This document shows, piece by piece, positions 45,278 to 53,673 of a stretch of 64,000 nucleotides of DNA. How positions within the stretch are numbered: position 1 is the stretch's first letter; every line of letters starts with the position of its first letter. The notes beneath the pieces are model-generated. The model did not search any database, was not told the DNA's origin, and saw only the letters and a list, made by a program, of their open reading frames with translations. Position numbers and translations under genes: made by a program. Location: the NCBI RefSeq assembly GCF_900114995.1, contig NZ_FOUX01000001.1, positions 1,488,001 to 1,552,000 on the forward strand. The letters run 5' to 3'. The stretch is from Chitinophaga sp. YR627 (GTDB lineage Bacteria > Bacteroidota > Bacteroidia > Chitinophagales > Chitinophagaceae).

Positions 45278-45470
45278 ATGCCATTTTCATATGACGATCT
45301 GAAACGAGTCCGGAGGCGTATAAAACAGACAGCTTGTAAATGGCAGTCTTTCTTACAGGAGAGGGAGGGGCTCCGGTTAAGGTAATACAAGTGGGAAACA
45401 CTGAAAAGGATGGATTTAGGGAGTATTGGGATGCTGTGGAGCACATTTGTCAGGATCTGCTGGTTAACTC
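45278..45470 (+). pseudogene. frameshifted coding remnant on the plus strand
   Basis: From the ATG at 45278 a 35-codon frame (MPFSYDDLKRVRRRIKQT and on) ends at TAA 45383-45385. A second frame over the same stretch continues with protein-like sequence (VKVIQVGNTEKDGFREYW, then VEHICQDLLVN) into the 3' end of the convergent alkylation repair gene. The two join smoothly if one base is lost near 45365-45375, in a G/A-rich run. I do not recognise a family. It looks like a decayed small gene. Confidence 0.4.
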
Positions 45471-46109
45471 TCTTAAGGCGTCTCCTGCGATCCATTTAGC
45501 CGCCTTACTATCCTGTAGTAAGATACGTTCCGCGCATTGTATGGCTAAGGGGCGTAAGGTGTCGTTGCGCTTACCTATTTGCCGTAATGCCCAGTTAACA
45601 GCTTTCTTTACAAAATTGCGATTGTCCCAGGCTTCCCGTTCTATGACAGGAAAGAATTGAGTGAAGGTCTTGTCGTTTGCTTTCTTATCATGTACGGCTA
45701 ATTCAGCCATCAGTACAAAACCTGCACGTTTAACAAACTCTTCTTCCCGTTTACTGAATTCGAGCGCTTTTTCGATAGCGTAGGGAGTACGGTCGAAGAG
45801 GTTCCCACACGCCTGATCGCATATGTCCCAGCTTGTAAAATCCTTTGTCCAGTTGTCAATTAACTGAGGCGTAACCAGCTTGGGGTCGGCAATTAACGAT
45901 GCAAGAATGCGGGCTTCGTGTATGTGAGTTTCCCATAGTTGCAGGGCTAATGCATGATCTTTCTTTATTATTTTAGCCAGTTTTCTGACTTCAGGTATTT
46001 TAACCCCAAGGGCCTTTTCATTATCGATGCCGAAGCGCAGCATGCCGGCATGATAGCTGGCATCTGCTTTTTCTTTTAGCAGGTCTATGATTTCGGTAAC
46101 GGCCATCAT
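45450..46109 (-). CDS. DNA alkylation repair protein (AlkD/HEAT-like glycosylase family)
   Basis: A 219-residue alpha-helical protein of the HEAT-repeat DNA glycosylase family. LGVKIPEVRKLAKII, HEARILASLIADPK, WDICDQACGNLFDRT, EFVKRAGFVLMAELAVHDK and NFVKKAVNWALRQIGKRN are all typical. Asp and Trp/Arg residues around DICDQ match the AlkD active-site area. It excises N3- and N7-alkylated bases in the cytoplasm. The start at 46109 is chosen because a TAAATTTG -7 box lies 2 bases upstream (46112-46119); ATG 46106 or a longer frame to 46142 are alternatives. Confidence 0.85.
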   Translation of the reverse strand: MMAVTEIIDLLKEKADASYHAGMLRFGIDNEKALGVKIPEVRKLAKIIKKDHALALQLWETHIHEARILASLIADPKLVTPQLIDNWTKDFTSWDICDQACGNLFDRTPYAIEKALEFSKREEEFVKRAGFVLMAELAVHDKKANDKTFTQFFPVIEREAWDNRNFVKKAVNWALRQIGKRNDTLRPLAIQCAERILLQDSKAAKWIAGDALRELTSRS

Positions 46110-46126
46110 TTCAAATTTAGTAGTGT

Positions 46127-46315
46127 CAGCCCTTATTTGCATTTCATCATCTTCCCGTTTTTTCCTTTCCTGAACTGGTAATTCCTACACAGCGTTCATG
46201 CCGGTTATCAGAGGTTACGATCGATAATATAGGCTTTGCATCAGATGTGCGTATTCCGGCTGATGCAGAAGCGTACAAATTTATAATGGACCACGCAAAG
46301 AAGTCATCTAACTGA
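46127..46315 (+). pseudogene. possible 5'-truncated gene remnant
   Basis: An open plus-strand frame with no usable start codon reads ELVIPTQRSCRLSEVTIDN, then IGFASDVRIPADAEAYKF, and stops at TGA 46313-46315, directly abutting the stop of the convergent TetR gene. Residue usage is protein-like. It may be the 3' end of a gene whose 5' part is lost. Family not recognised. Confidence 0.3.
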
Positions 46316-46894
46316 TCAGTCAAATACTGACAGTGCCGTTGCTGCAATATCTTCAAAAAACTGCCGGTCGTTTCTGAACTTTGCGTACACCCGCATGCCG
46401 GCTACTGTAGTGCAGATAAAGTGAGCAAGCGCCCTTGGATTTTTGGAAGCGCTGACCGACTTATCTTTCTGACCTTTCAGAATAGCTTCGTATAAGGCGT
46501 CTTCAATAACCGTGTTATCGTCACAAATCAACTTTTTGGTGGGCTCATCATGGGGGGCAAGTTCCACCTCGCTGTTAATCTTGAAGCATCCTTTCGAATG
46601 TTCATCATTAACGATCTCAGATATAGTCATTTGGAACAGATTAGCTACAGCATCTTTCACAGAGGGACTGTTATTCAGGATAGTCGTTATTCTTGCTGTT
46701 CCTTCCTGTTGATAGAGGTCAAGCGCTTTTAAATAGAGGTTATGTTTATCACCAAAGCTATGATAAATACTGGAGCGACCTATCCCGAGTCCTTCTATAA
46801 GATCATACAGGGACGTAGCGTTATAGCCCTTTCTCCAGAATATGGTAATGGCTTTCCGCAGTATCTCATTCTCATCAAAGTCTTTTGTTCTCAT
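46316..46894 (-). CDS. TetR/AcrR family transcriptional regulator
   Basis: A 192-residue regulator with N-terminal helix-turn-helix (AITIFWRKGYNATSLYDLIE, then LGIGRSSIYHSFGDKHNLY) and a TetR_C-type ligand domain. It lies 63 bases downstream of the SDR gene on the same strand. A perfect 12-base inverted repeat containing a TAGCTTTG -7 box lies just upstream, so it has its own promoter. It is the best candidate to bind the twin operators upstream of the SDR gene. Confidence 0.92.
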   Translation of the reverse strand: MRTKDFDENEILRKAITIFWRKGYNATSLYDLIEGLGIGRSSIYHSFGDKHNLYLKALDLYQQEGTARITTILNNSPSVKDAVANLFQMTISEIVNDEHSKGCFKINSEVELAPHDEPTKKLICDDNTVIEDALYEAILKGQKDKSVSASKNPRALAHFICTTVAGMRVYAKFRNDRQFFEDIAATALSVFD

Positions 46895-46899
46895 ATCAG

Positions 46900-46930
46900 A
46901 ATAGCTTTGCCTTTTGGGGGCAAAGCTATT
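46900..46930. promoter_or_regulatory. inverted repeat with -7 boxes upstream of TetR
   Basis: AATAGCTTTGCC (46900-46911) and GGCAAAGCTATT (46919-46930) are perfect 12-base arms with a 7-base spacer. Each arm contains a TAGCTTTG box; the one at 46922-46929 points toward the TetR start at 46894 at the right distance. It may be both promoter and operator, or a terminator for the SDR gene. Confidence 0.5.
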
Positions 46931-46957
46931 ACTTTTAAATAGATTTGTAATAGGGAA

Positions 46958-47707
46958 CTATCGTATCCCGCCACTGGCTAATATCACTTCACCTGTCAGC
47001 CACCTGGATTCTTCCGAAGAAAGAAACGCTGCTACCAACGCAACATCTTCGGGTACGCCTACCCGTTGGAGCGGTGTATTATTCACCATAAAAGTTTCCA
47101 TTTCGCTGCCAATAAATCCGGCGGTTCTTGCGCCCTCTGTATCTACCATTCCCGGATTGATCGAGTTTACCCGTATCTTTCTTGCCCCAAGCTCTTTGGA
47201 GAGTACGCGTGTGATCGAGTCAACAGCGCTTTTAGTGGCTGTATAGATCGCACTTCCCGGAGGCTGATTGCTGGATATGGCAGAGCCGATATTGATGATA
47301 CTGCCACCTGTTTCAGAAAAGTGTCTGGCAGCAGCTTTTGAGGCGAGCAAAACGCCAAGTACGTTGATATTGAACTGGCGTTGAAATCCTTCTTCGGTGA
47401 CTTCTTCCAGGGTTCCCCATTGATAGACACCAGCATTGTTAACCAATATATCAACTGCTCCATATTGTGCTATCGTTTGGGCGAAAAGCTGATCAACATC
47501 GGCAGACTTTGACACATCTCCCTGTATAGCGATCGCCTGACCACCATTATCTGTTATATGAGCAACAACCTTTTCTGCATCTGTCTTTGCATTTGCATAG
47601 TTAACCACTACTGCAGCTCCTTCAGCAGCCAGCTTTTGAGCAATGGCGGCTCCTATTCCTTTTGAAGCGCCGGTTACTATGGCGACTTTGTTTTCTAATC
47701 TCTTCAT
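46958..47707 (-). CDS. SDR family oxidoreductase (3-oxoacyl reductase-like)
   Basis: A 249-residue classical SDR with cofactor motif TGASKGIGAA, NNAGVYQWG, Ser in NIGSAIS and Tyr/Lys in YTATKSA. The C-terminal SSEESRWLTGEVILASGG is typical of the FabG-like group. It is preceded by the best-formed operator pair in the window and followed by a TetR gene, so it is likely an inducible detoxification reductase. Confidence 0.92.
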   Translation of the reverse strand: MKRLENKVAIVTGASKGIGAAIAQKLAAEGAAVVVNYANAKTDAEKVVAHITDNGGQAIAIQGDVSKSADVDQLFAQTIAQYGAVDILVNNAGVYQWGTLEEVTEEGFQRQFNINVLGVLLASKAAARHFSETGGSIINIGSAISSNQPPGSAIYTATKSAVDSITRVLSKELGARKIRVNSINPGMVDTEGARTAGFIGSEMETFMVNNTPLQRVGVPEDVALVAAFLSSEESRWLTGEVILASGGIR

Positions 47708-47712
47708 ATGTT

Positions 47713-47763
47713 TTGTACCATTTGGTCTACAAAGATATATTCTAATTAGACCAAATGGTACAA
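47713..47763. promoter_or_regulatory. twin TetR-type operators flanking the SDR promoter
   Basis: TTGTACCATTTGGTCTA (47713-47729) and its exact inverse (47747-47763) are separated by 17 bases. Each arm is itself a near-palindrome around ACCA and TGGT. On the minus strand the -7 box TATCTTTG (47730-47737) lies between them, so bound repressor on both sides would block RNA polymerase. The SDR start codon is 6 bases away. Confidence 0.75.
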
Positions 47764-47849
47764 TTAAGGTTATTTTGATAAAATGATGACAATCCGATAG
47801 GAGAAATGTTGCCCGGAATTCGTACTGTTATATTGTCCGGAATAGGGCC

Positions 47850-49424
47850 TTACATACATAAGATCGACCGCATTAGGTCAGATAACCTCCCTGGAGATAC
47901 TTTTGCTCCCACAAAGTCATCCGGCCTTATCAGCAATGCTTCATTATCCCTAGTGGCTGTCACATCCTTCCATTTCTCCAGGATATCCTTATTATCTAAT
48001 ATGATCAACTGAACAGGGACACCCAATCTTAGCTTTATATGATCACATTCGGCCTGCCAGCTATCCGTATTGTTCGCTATCAGTGTAAACTGACCTTTGA
48101 TCCAGTCAAGGGATGAAAGGGAATGAGACTCATTTAACCATAAGTGCGGTACACGGGTTCCCGGTTCTCCAATGAAATAGGTAAAGGGAATATCGGATGC
48201 TCTTATTACCGCAGGGGAGAGATAGCCATAATTCGGTAGGCCGAAAAGATCCTTTCCCTTTGTAATCATCAGTGCATCGTTTATCAGGCCGTTTTCACCT
48301 GCCAGTTCACCGGAAAGAGTGGCATAATAAGCGCCGATGGGCTGTCGCTCTGTATTATAAGTGTCCAGTAAGGCTTCGCCTGCCATATGTTTCAATACCG
48401 CTGCCAGTTTCCAGGCTAAATTCTGTACATCCTGTATGCCGGTATTTGCACCCTTACCCGCATAAGGCGTCATTGTATGCGCTGCATCGCCGGCAATAAA
48501 GACCCTGTTTACGTGCATATGATCTGCGATCCGGACGGTTAACTGCCATGGTAAAATTGCAAGAATAGATATTTTCAGATCCGGCATACCCAGTATACGT
48601 TGAAGCATGGGGATGAGTTTTTCTTTCGGATAATCTTCGGCTGTCTCACCTTTTTCGGGGTAATAACGCAGGTGAAATGCCCATCTGTCTGTATTGTTGA
48701 TAGTTAATAAAAAACCGGTTAAATCCGCGTTATCAATCAGATACTGACTAAATTCCCGTCCAGCTACGATAGCTGCCAGATCAGCTTCAAAATAGATATT
48801 TAGCAGATCCGTTCCCGGCGTATTACCGGACGTAGGTATATTCAACTGAGTTCTTACCATACTATTAGCCCCATCTGCGGCAATCATATAGTCGGCAAGA
48901 ACAGTATATGCTTTTCCCGCTGTTCTGTCTTCTACCAGGATCTTTACCCCATTATGATCCTGTTCAAATGATAGCAGCTGATGATGAAACCGAAGATCCT
49001 GCTTACTCAGTTGTTCGCGCATAATTGCTTCGCTTATATCTTGTGTGCAACGACACAGTGACTCCGGCGATTTGCTGGTTAAGACTTTCATTTCGTTTTG
49101 AGCTTTCACCAGCTGTGCAGGGGTCATTTTATCAGTAATCACAGTGGGGGATTGTAAAGTATTCATCAGATTGTCGCCACGCAGTACACCCCAGGCAGGC
49201 GCCAGTGCCTTTCCTCCTTCGCGCAACGCTTCACTGAGTCCCAATCCCCTGAATAGCTCCATCGTCCTTATATCAATAGTTCTGGCCCGCGGATATATTG
49301 ATGTTCCCTTATGTTTTTCCAGCAGGATAAAGTCAACTCCCTGTTGTGCTAAAAATAAAGCTGCGGCCAGGCCTGTAATACCTCCGCCAACAATTACTAC
49401 CTGTGTTGTATTGGTATGGTCCAT
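47850..49424 (-). CDS. FAD-dependent aromatic monooxygenase (group A, RdmE/MhpA-like)
   Basis: A 524-residue flavoprotein hydroxylase. It opens with the Rossmann motif VVIVGGGITGLAAALFLA, has the DG motif AADGANSMVR and the GD motif RVFIAGDAAHTMTPYAGKGA, and ends in a thioredoxin-like C-terminal domain. Such enzymes hydroxylate phenols or polyketide-type aromatics with NAD(P)H and oxygen. It is divergent from an AraC regulator across 89 bases, so induction by an aromatic substrate is likely. Confidence 0.9.
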   Translation of the reverse strand: MDHTNTTQVVIVGGGITGLAAALFLAQQGVDFILLEKHKGTSIYPRARTIDIRTMELFRGLGLSEALREGGKALAPAWGVLRGDNLMNTLQSPTVITDKMTPAQLVKAQNEMKVLTSKSPESLCRCTQDISEAIMREQLSKQDLRFHHQLLSFEQDHNGVKILVEDRTAGKAYTVLADYMIAADGANSMVRTQLNIPTSGNTPGTDLLNIYFEADLAAIVAGREFSQYLIDNADLTGFLLTINNTDRWAFHLRYYPEKGETAEDYPKEKLIPMLQRILGMPDLKISILAILPWQLTVRIADHMHVNRVFIAGDAAHTMTPYAGKGANTGIQDVQNLAWKLAAVLKHMAGEALLDTYNTERQPIGAYYATLSGELAGENGLINDALMITKGKDLFGLPNYGYLSPAVIRASDIPFTYFIGEPGTRVPHLWLNESHSLSSLDWIKGQFTLIANNTDSWQAECDHIKLRLGVPVQLIILDNKDILEKWKDVTATRDNEALLIRPDDFVGAKVSPGRLSDLMRSILCM

Positions 49425-49513
49425 TAATTTTTATTTGTTTATGCAAATATCAATGGACGAAGAAAGATAAAATAGCTACTTTCGGCCAAGTAATAGTCCT
49501 AATCGTTCATCTG

Positions 49514-50488
49514 ATGAAACCAACATCAAAAGAAAAAAAGACCATTCCGAAAATATCAGCCGGGTCATTTGGCGCTAAACTGGAAAATGGGATAACGCGT
49601 ATTCCTAAAAACATTGGTACAGGGTATATAAAGGGATTTATCATCAATCCCAGGCTAAGGTTAATAGTGCGCCAATATGAATTGAAGGAAGAATGGATGC
49701 TGGACAGGGGAATTAGTGAAGATGGGAATGAATTTGTCGTATTCAGCTTTCAGAATGTTTATCACGCAAAGGAAACAATCAGGAATCATAAACTGCAAGC
49801 CCCATCTGGTGGCATGTTATTACCTTCAGTACAGATTGCTACTACTGATTTTAATTATGAACTGCTTCCTGCTAACAGGAAAGTTAACTCGATCGTTGTT
49901 ACAGTACATGTAGATTATCTGAGAGCGTTATTACAGCCGAAGACAGAGAATACTTTCTTACAGGTCATCCTTGCAGGTACTCAACCATTTCTGTTTGAAG
50001 AAATACTATCACCGGGCATACAGGATATTGCCGCAGCAATAGTCATGGCAGATCCTCCTAAAGAATTGCAGGAGTATTATTATAAAATAAAGGCAGAAGA
50101 ACTTATCTATTTATTGTTAGTTGAGTTGCTGAAAAGGCAGGATACCTCGATGCAAAAACTAAATGCAGCGGATATCAGAAAAATACTGGAGGTTAAAACT
50201 AGTATTCTTTCGAACATTGAAACGCCTCCGGTAATAGCCGACCTGGTTAAACTTTCTGGTATGAGTGAGTCCAAGTTAAAACGGCTTTTTAAACAGATAT
50301 TTGGAAACAGTATTTTCAACTACTATCAGGCGTTCCGCATGAAAGAGGCTGCATATTTAATTAAAGAAGAAAAGATTTCCGTGTCGGAAGCAGGTTACCG
50401 TTTGGGATTCTCTAACCTGAGCCATTTTACGCGATTATTTGAAACACATATTGGGGTAAAGCCAAAGAAGTATTCACTTACTGTATAA
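49514..50488 (+). CDS. AraC family transcriptional regulator
   Basis: A 324-residue regulator, paralogous to the one at 1911. The start is set at the ATG at 49514 (MKPTSKEKKTIPK); a longer frame to 49403 overlaps the divergent monooxygenase gene. The C-terminal domain has LSGMSESKLKRLFKQIFGN and GYRLGFSNLSHFTRLFETH, ending PKKYSLTV. It probably controls the divergent flavin monooxygenase, as the paralogue is paired with an ene-reductase. Confidence 0.9.
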   Translation: MKPTSKEKKTIPKISAGSFGAKLENGITRIPKNIGTGYIKGFIINPRLRLIVRQYELKEEWMLDRGISEDGNEFVVFSFQNVYHAKETIRNHKLQAPSGGMLLPSVQIATTDFNYELLPANRKVNSIVVTVHVDYLRALLQPKTENTFLQVILAGTQPFLFEEILSPGIQDIAAAIVMADPPKELQEYYYKIKAEELIYLLLVELLKRQDTSMQKLNAADIRKILEVKTSILSNIETPPVIADLVKLSGMSESKLKRLFKQIFGNSIFNYYQAFRMKEAAYLIKEEKISVSEAGYRLGFSNLSHFTRLFETHIGVKPKKYSLTV

Positions 50489-50824
50489 TAGTGGCCTGAG
50501 TACAACCTAAAGCCTCGTAATGGAAGTCTGGTATTAGTTACTGAACGTTAGTGCTCCCTTTTCTTCGAAGCATTAACGTTCGATAACTATAGTCTGACTA
50601 TAGTTTAAGTATCTGATAGCAAAAAAACAATACCAGGTGCAGTCTTTCTTTCCTTTACTTAAATGGCTGGTTTTTAAATGTTTATAATATTTTGTAAGTG
50701 ATTGACTTAAAGACTTTAGGAAATACAAAACAGGAACCTGATTTGCTCCAGCTGAGAATCAGGCATTTTGATATATTTGTTTATAAGATCTGGTGGACCC
50801 TTCTGGAAAGCCTGGTCTACAGCA
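50489..50824. other. 336-base intergenic region with two tandem hairpins
   Basis: The first part holds two inverted repeats (50543-50581 and 50585-50605) after the AraC gene. The rest is AT-rich. A GTG-initiated 60-codon frame (50698-50880) overlaps the 3' end of the convergent NTPase gene and is not supported. Confidence 0.4.
50543..50605 (+). terminator. two tandem hairpins after the AraC gene
   Basis: Hairpin one has arms GAACGTTAGTGCT/AGCATTAACGTTC (one G-U type mismatch) around a 13-base pyrimidine-rich loop. Hairpin two has AACTATAG/CTATAGTT around TCTGA. Together they could end the AraC transcript; no long T run follows. Confidence 0.4.
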
Positions 50825-51337
50825 TTAAAAGGTTATTTTCTTCAATAGCTGATCTCGCCGGTTTGAGACAGTTCCGCTGACTTCAATGACATCTATACCA
50901 AGGTCCCATATCCAGTTATCAAGTATATCATTGACTTTGTATCTGAGTTTGGGTAAATCCGATTGCTGACCGGAGATTAAATCAGGACTCTCAATTGGTA
51001 CGAACACCAGCAAGTCTATTGTGGAGAGGATTGACTGAGCAGTTTCAAAGAGCGATTCAATATTTCTGTTAGGATCAATAGCATGTATGTACGCTAAAAT
51101 ATCAATTGGACATCTATCAAATATGGTATTAGCTCCGCTTTCACCGATTTGCTGCACCGAGTATTCAAATTGTTTTATGAAATCATCTGCATCTGGTATT
51201 TCTGAAAATATATATCCTGATTCTTCCAGTTCATAGTAGGGCTCTTTATCAAGCGTGTACCCGGGAAGGTGCTCAAGAAGGTCTTCTGCCAATGTTGTTT
51301 TACCTACTTTATGCGCACCTGTGATTGCTATTCTCAT
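50825..51337 (-). CDS. AAA/P-loop NTPase, nucleoside-kinase-like
   Basis: A 170-residue protein starting MRIAITGAHKVGKTTLAEDL, with Walker A GAHKVGKT, a DR motif in TIFDRCPIDILAYI as in NadR/thymidylate-kinase-like folds, and a conserved hydrophobic strand LLVFVPIE. The size and motifs fit the AAA_28 or NadR-kinase-like family, which phosphorylates nucleoside-type substrates or uncharacterised small molecules. It sits in a region of poorly conserved genes. Confidence 0.75.
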   Translation of the reverse strand: MRIAITGAHKVGKTTLAEDLLEHLPGYTLDKEPYYELEESGYIFSEIPDADDFIKQFEYSVQQIGESGANTIFDRCPIDILAYIHAIDPNRNIESLFETAQSILSTIDLLVFVPIESPDLISGQQSDLPKLRYKVNDILDNWIWDLGIDVIEVSGTVSNRRDQLLKKITF

Positions 51338-51408
51338 GTATTTTAACGTGTCTGATAAATATTATTTGTAATTGATTTAAAGGCTCCTGTTCCTGCCTTA
51401 CACACAGA

Positions 51409-51987
51409 TCAGAATTCTATCACAAATTGATCTTCAAACCCAAACGCTTTCACATCACTAGTTTCCATTAGATTTTTAAATGCAGCTGATACAACGATCT
51501 TATTATCATGTAATGATCTAACTATATCATATTCAACATCAAACTCCTGTAATGGTCCATCTATTAAAGCAATTTTCTCAAAATCATAGGAACCATCCAC
51601 TGTGCTTACTTCAAAGACGGATCTTTCCAGGTCGTAGCATTCTACTTTATTGTATACATTCATGGCATAGAAGCCAGTGATCAATTGTCCCTTATATACA
51701 AAGTCACTTTCAAATAGTTGAACCTGTTGCGGGAAATGCAGATCAATGAGTTCTTTCAAACGCCTGCTGATTAGAATGCCTCCGGAGACAGATTCGATTG
51801 CATCAAATGCAGCAAATACTTCCACGGGAATATCGATATTCTCTGCATCGGTGTAATGTAAAGGGCCATTTAACCTGGCAGCATGCACAAACTTACCCAG
51901 ATCAATATCATTGTCGACCTCCGGGTTATTAGCGGCAAACTTTAACGGATAATCTTCGGCCGTGGTTATTCTAAGAAAATGGTTCAT
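51409..51987 (-). CDS. hypothetical protein with immunity-protein (Imm11/DUF1629-like) pattern
   Basis: A 192-residue cytoplasmic acidic protein. The central pattern VSGGILISRRLKELIDLHFP, followed by QVQLFESDFV and FYAMNVYNKVECYDLERS, recalls DUF1629/Imm11-type immunity proteins, where an ISxRLK segment precedes a strand-rich domain ending in a Cys-Asp-x-x-x-S motif. This is recognition by pattern, not by search. No toxin gene is adjacent, so it could be an orphan immunity gene. Confidence 0.5.
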   Translation of the reverse strand: MNHFLRITTAEDYPLKFAANNPEVDNDIDLGKFVHAARLNGPLHYTDAENIDIPVEVFAAFDAIESVSGGILISRRLKELIDLHFPQQVQLFESDFVYKGQLITGFYAMNVYNKVECYDLERSVFEVSTVDGSYDFEKIALIDGPLQEFDVEYDIVRSLHDNKIVVSAAFKNLMETSDVKAFGFEDQFVIEF

Positions 51988-52137
51988 AAGTACAATGTTA
52001 TTGTGCTATGTCATTTGAGCAAACAGTAGAGGAACTTAACACTTTTTTATTAATCAGCCAATGATCGCTCCATAATTATTATAAATAGAAACGCCGAAGA
52101 TAAACTATCTCCGGCGTCTGGTTTATAAAAATATCAT

Positions 52138-52704
52138 TTAAGCCTTCTTATAATGCATACATACGACCCCGTTGCTAAAGGTCTTTGAACTTGCCAGCGT
52201 GAGCTGTGTTTTTTCAGTCACATTTTTGAAAAGCGGCACTCCCTTTCCCAGCAAAATAGGGTTTACAAACAGCCAGAATTCATCTATCAGATCGTATTGC
52301 AATAAAGAATGCGTCGCTGAAGGACTCCCAAATATGAGAATTTCCGTACCTGCCTGTTGCTTTAATGCTTTTACACGATCTTCCACATCTTCGCCAATGA
52401 AAACCGTATTGGGTACCTGTTCATGCTGCATGCTCTTAGACAGCACAATTTTCCCTGCTTTCTTATACCAGGCGGAATGCTCGATGTCATGTTTACTGGC
52501 ATTAGGTTCGTCACCAGCAGTAGGCCAGTAACCTTCCATCATCTGCCAGGTCACACGGCCGTATAATGCGGTATCACTTTCTTTGACACGTTCACCGACA
52601 TGCTCAAAAATCTCTTCATCGACTTTTATCCAATCCATTTCACCGTTAAGACCGGCCACATATCCATCCAGAGAGACATGAAAAAACGAAACAAGTTTAC
52701 GCAT
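52138..52704 (-). CDS. dihydrofolate reductase family protein (RibD C-terminal-like)
   Basis: A 188-residue protein with the DHFR/RibD_C fold: MRKLVSFFHVSLDGYVAG at the N-terminus, LYGRVTWQMMEGYWP, IVLSKSMQ, and ILIFGSPSATHSLLQ with LIDEFWLFVNPILLG. The family includes NADPH-dependent reductases of pyrimidine or pteridine substrates, but most stand-alone members are uncharacterised. The upstream region holds short coding-like fragments but no full gene. Confidence 0.85.
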   Translation of the reverse strand: MRKLVSFFHVSLDGYVAGLNGEMDWIKVDEEIFEHVGERVKESDTALYGRVTWQMMEGYWPTAGDEPNASKHDIEHSAWYKKAGKIVLSKSMQHEQVPNTVFIGEDVEDRVKALKQQAGTEILIFGSPSATHSLLQYDLIDEFWLFVNPILLGKGVPLFKNVTEKTQLTLASSKTFSNGVVCMHYKKA

Positions 52705-52975
52705 ACGATCCTCGTTATAAGTTAATTATATTTGTTTATGGACAAACTTACGACCTGTATTGGAAAGAGATGATGGCCAATTGGGACAATCATGAGGGTG
52801 GTTCCCGTCATGTTTAATAAATTCGTGCTTTGGGGATCGTTTAGACCTGCCTGTATATCCCAGCTTCGGGATGATATGCTGGGTATTAAGGACGGAGGTA
52901 CTGCGAATTGGAACGTAGAATAAACCTCAGTAATAAAACTGTAAAAGGTCTTTAGGTGAACTGAATATTCATTTA
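52705..52975. other. intergenic region with short coding-like frames
   Basis: Plus-strand frames such as MRVVPVMFNKFVLWGSFR (52792-52923, 43 codons) and an overlapping one containing GQTYDLYWKEMMANWDN have protein-like residues but no start context or neighbours. The region could be decayed coding sequence; it also holds the DHFR-family promoter. Confidence 0.3.
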
Positions 52976-53592
52976 TTATATTTTCCGAAGGATTTCTTCT
53001 GATTCCGCTTTCATTTTTTCAAATGCACTGGTAAATTCGGCACAGCGCATTTCCGCCTTAGCACTTTCTTTACTAACAGATCCGGCTCCCTTGCCGAGGA
53101 AATCGTATCTGCCCTGATAATCCCACCATAGCTCCCATGAGCATCCTTCAATATCGGGTAAAGCCACTTTTAAAAATGCATATTCTTCTGTTTTAAAGGT
53201 AGCCCGGCCGATAGCGATTTTCTTCAGATGTTTCAGCTCAGTCAGGGGGTGAAATGCGGGGAATGCTGCTTTGCTTGTAATAAATCCGAGAGAAAAGACT
53301 TCAAGCGCCGGCAATCCTTTTAAGAAATCGAAATTTTCAATTTGTTGATTCCAGTCAAGCGTTCCGCTGAGACATAAATATCTTAAGTTATCAAGCCCTT
53401 TTAATCCATCAAAGTTAGCGACCCTAGAAATACCTGGACCCAATTTTCGTGCGTTTTACTGATTGTCAGAGTTTTAACATTCTCCTTTTCAGGAATATCA
53501 ACATCTGTCATATACGCATATCGTTCTCTGTTTGGAATGATCGTCCAATAGTCAGCAGTTCTGTCCGGAAAATCTCCAAAATGATGTTTCAT
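52976..53592 (-). pseudogene. leucine-rich-repeat-like protein gene split by a frameshift
   Basis: The minus-strand reading starts MKHHFGDFPDRTADYWTI at 53592 and runs in one frame to about 53445. The sequence then continues in another frame with GISRVANFDGLKGLDNLRYL, then FDFLKGLPALEVFSLGFI, ending at 52976. Adding one A to the AAAA run (TTTT at 53444-53447 on the plus strand) joins them as HEKLGPGI. The second half has leucine-rich repeats. It is either a true frameshifted gene or a homopolymer sequencing error. The intact product, about 205 residues, resembles LRR or SMI1-type immunity-like proteins. Confidence 0.65.
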
Positions 53593-53673
53593 TGTAAATA
53601 TATTATTGCTGAAAAGTCACTATCTTGATAATGAGTTTTCAGCATTAATATATTTACAGGACGACGTGTTGTA

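Noticed and set aside
46147..46356. Minus-strand 69-codon frame between the TetR and alkylation repair genes
   Set aside because: It overlaps the TetR 3' end, and the opposite strand has the more protein-like frame there.
50698..50880. GTG-started 60-codon plus-strand frame
   Set aside because: It overlaps the 3' end of the P-loop NTPase, has no ribosome site or domain, and the start is not ATG.
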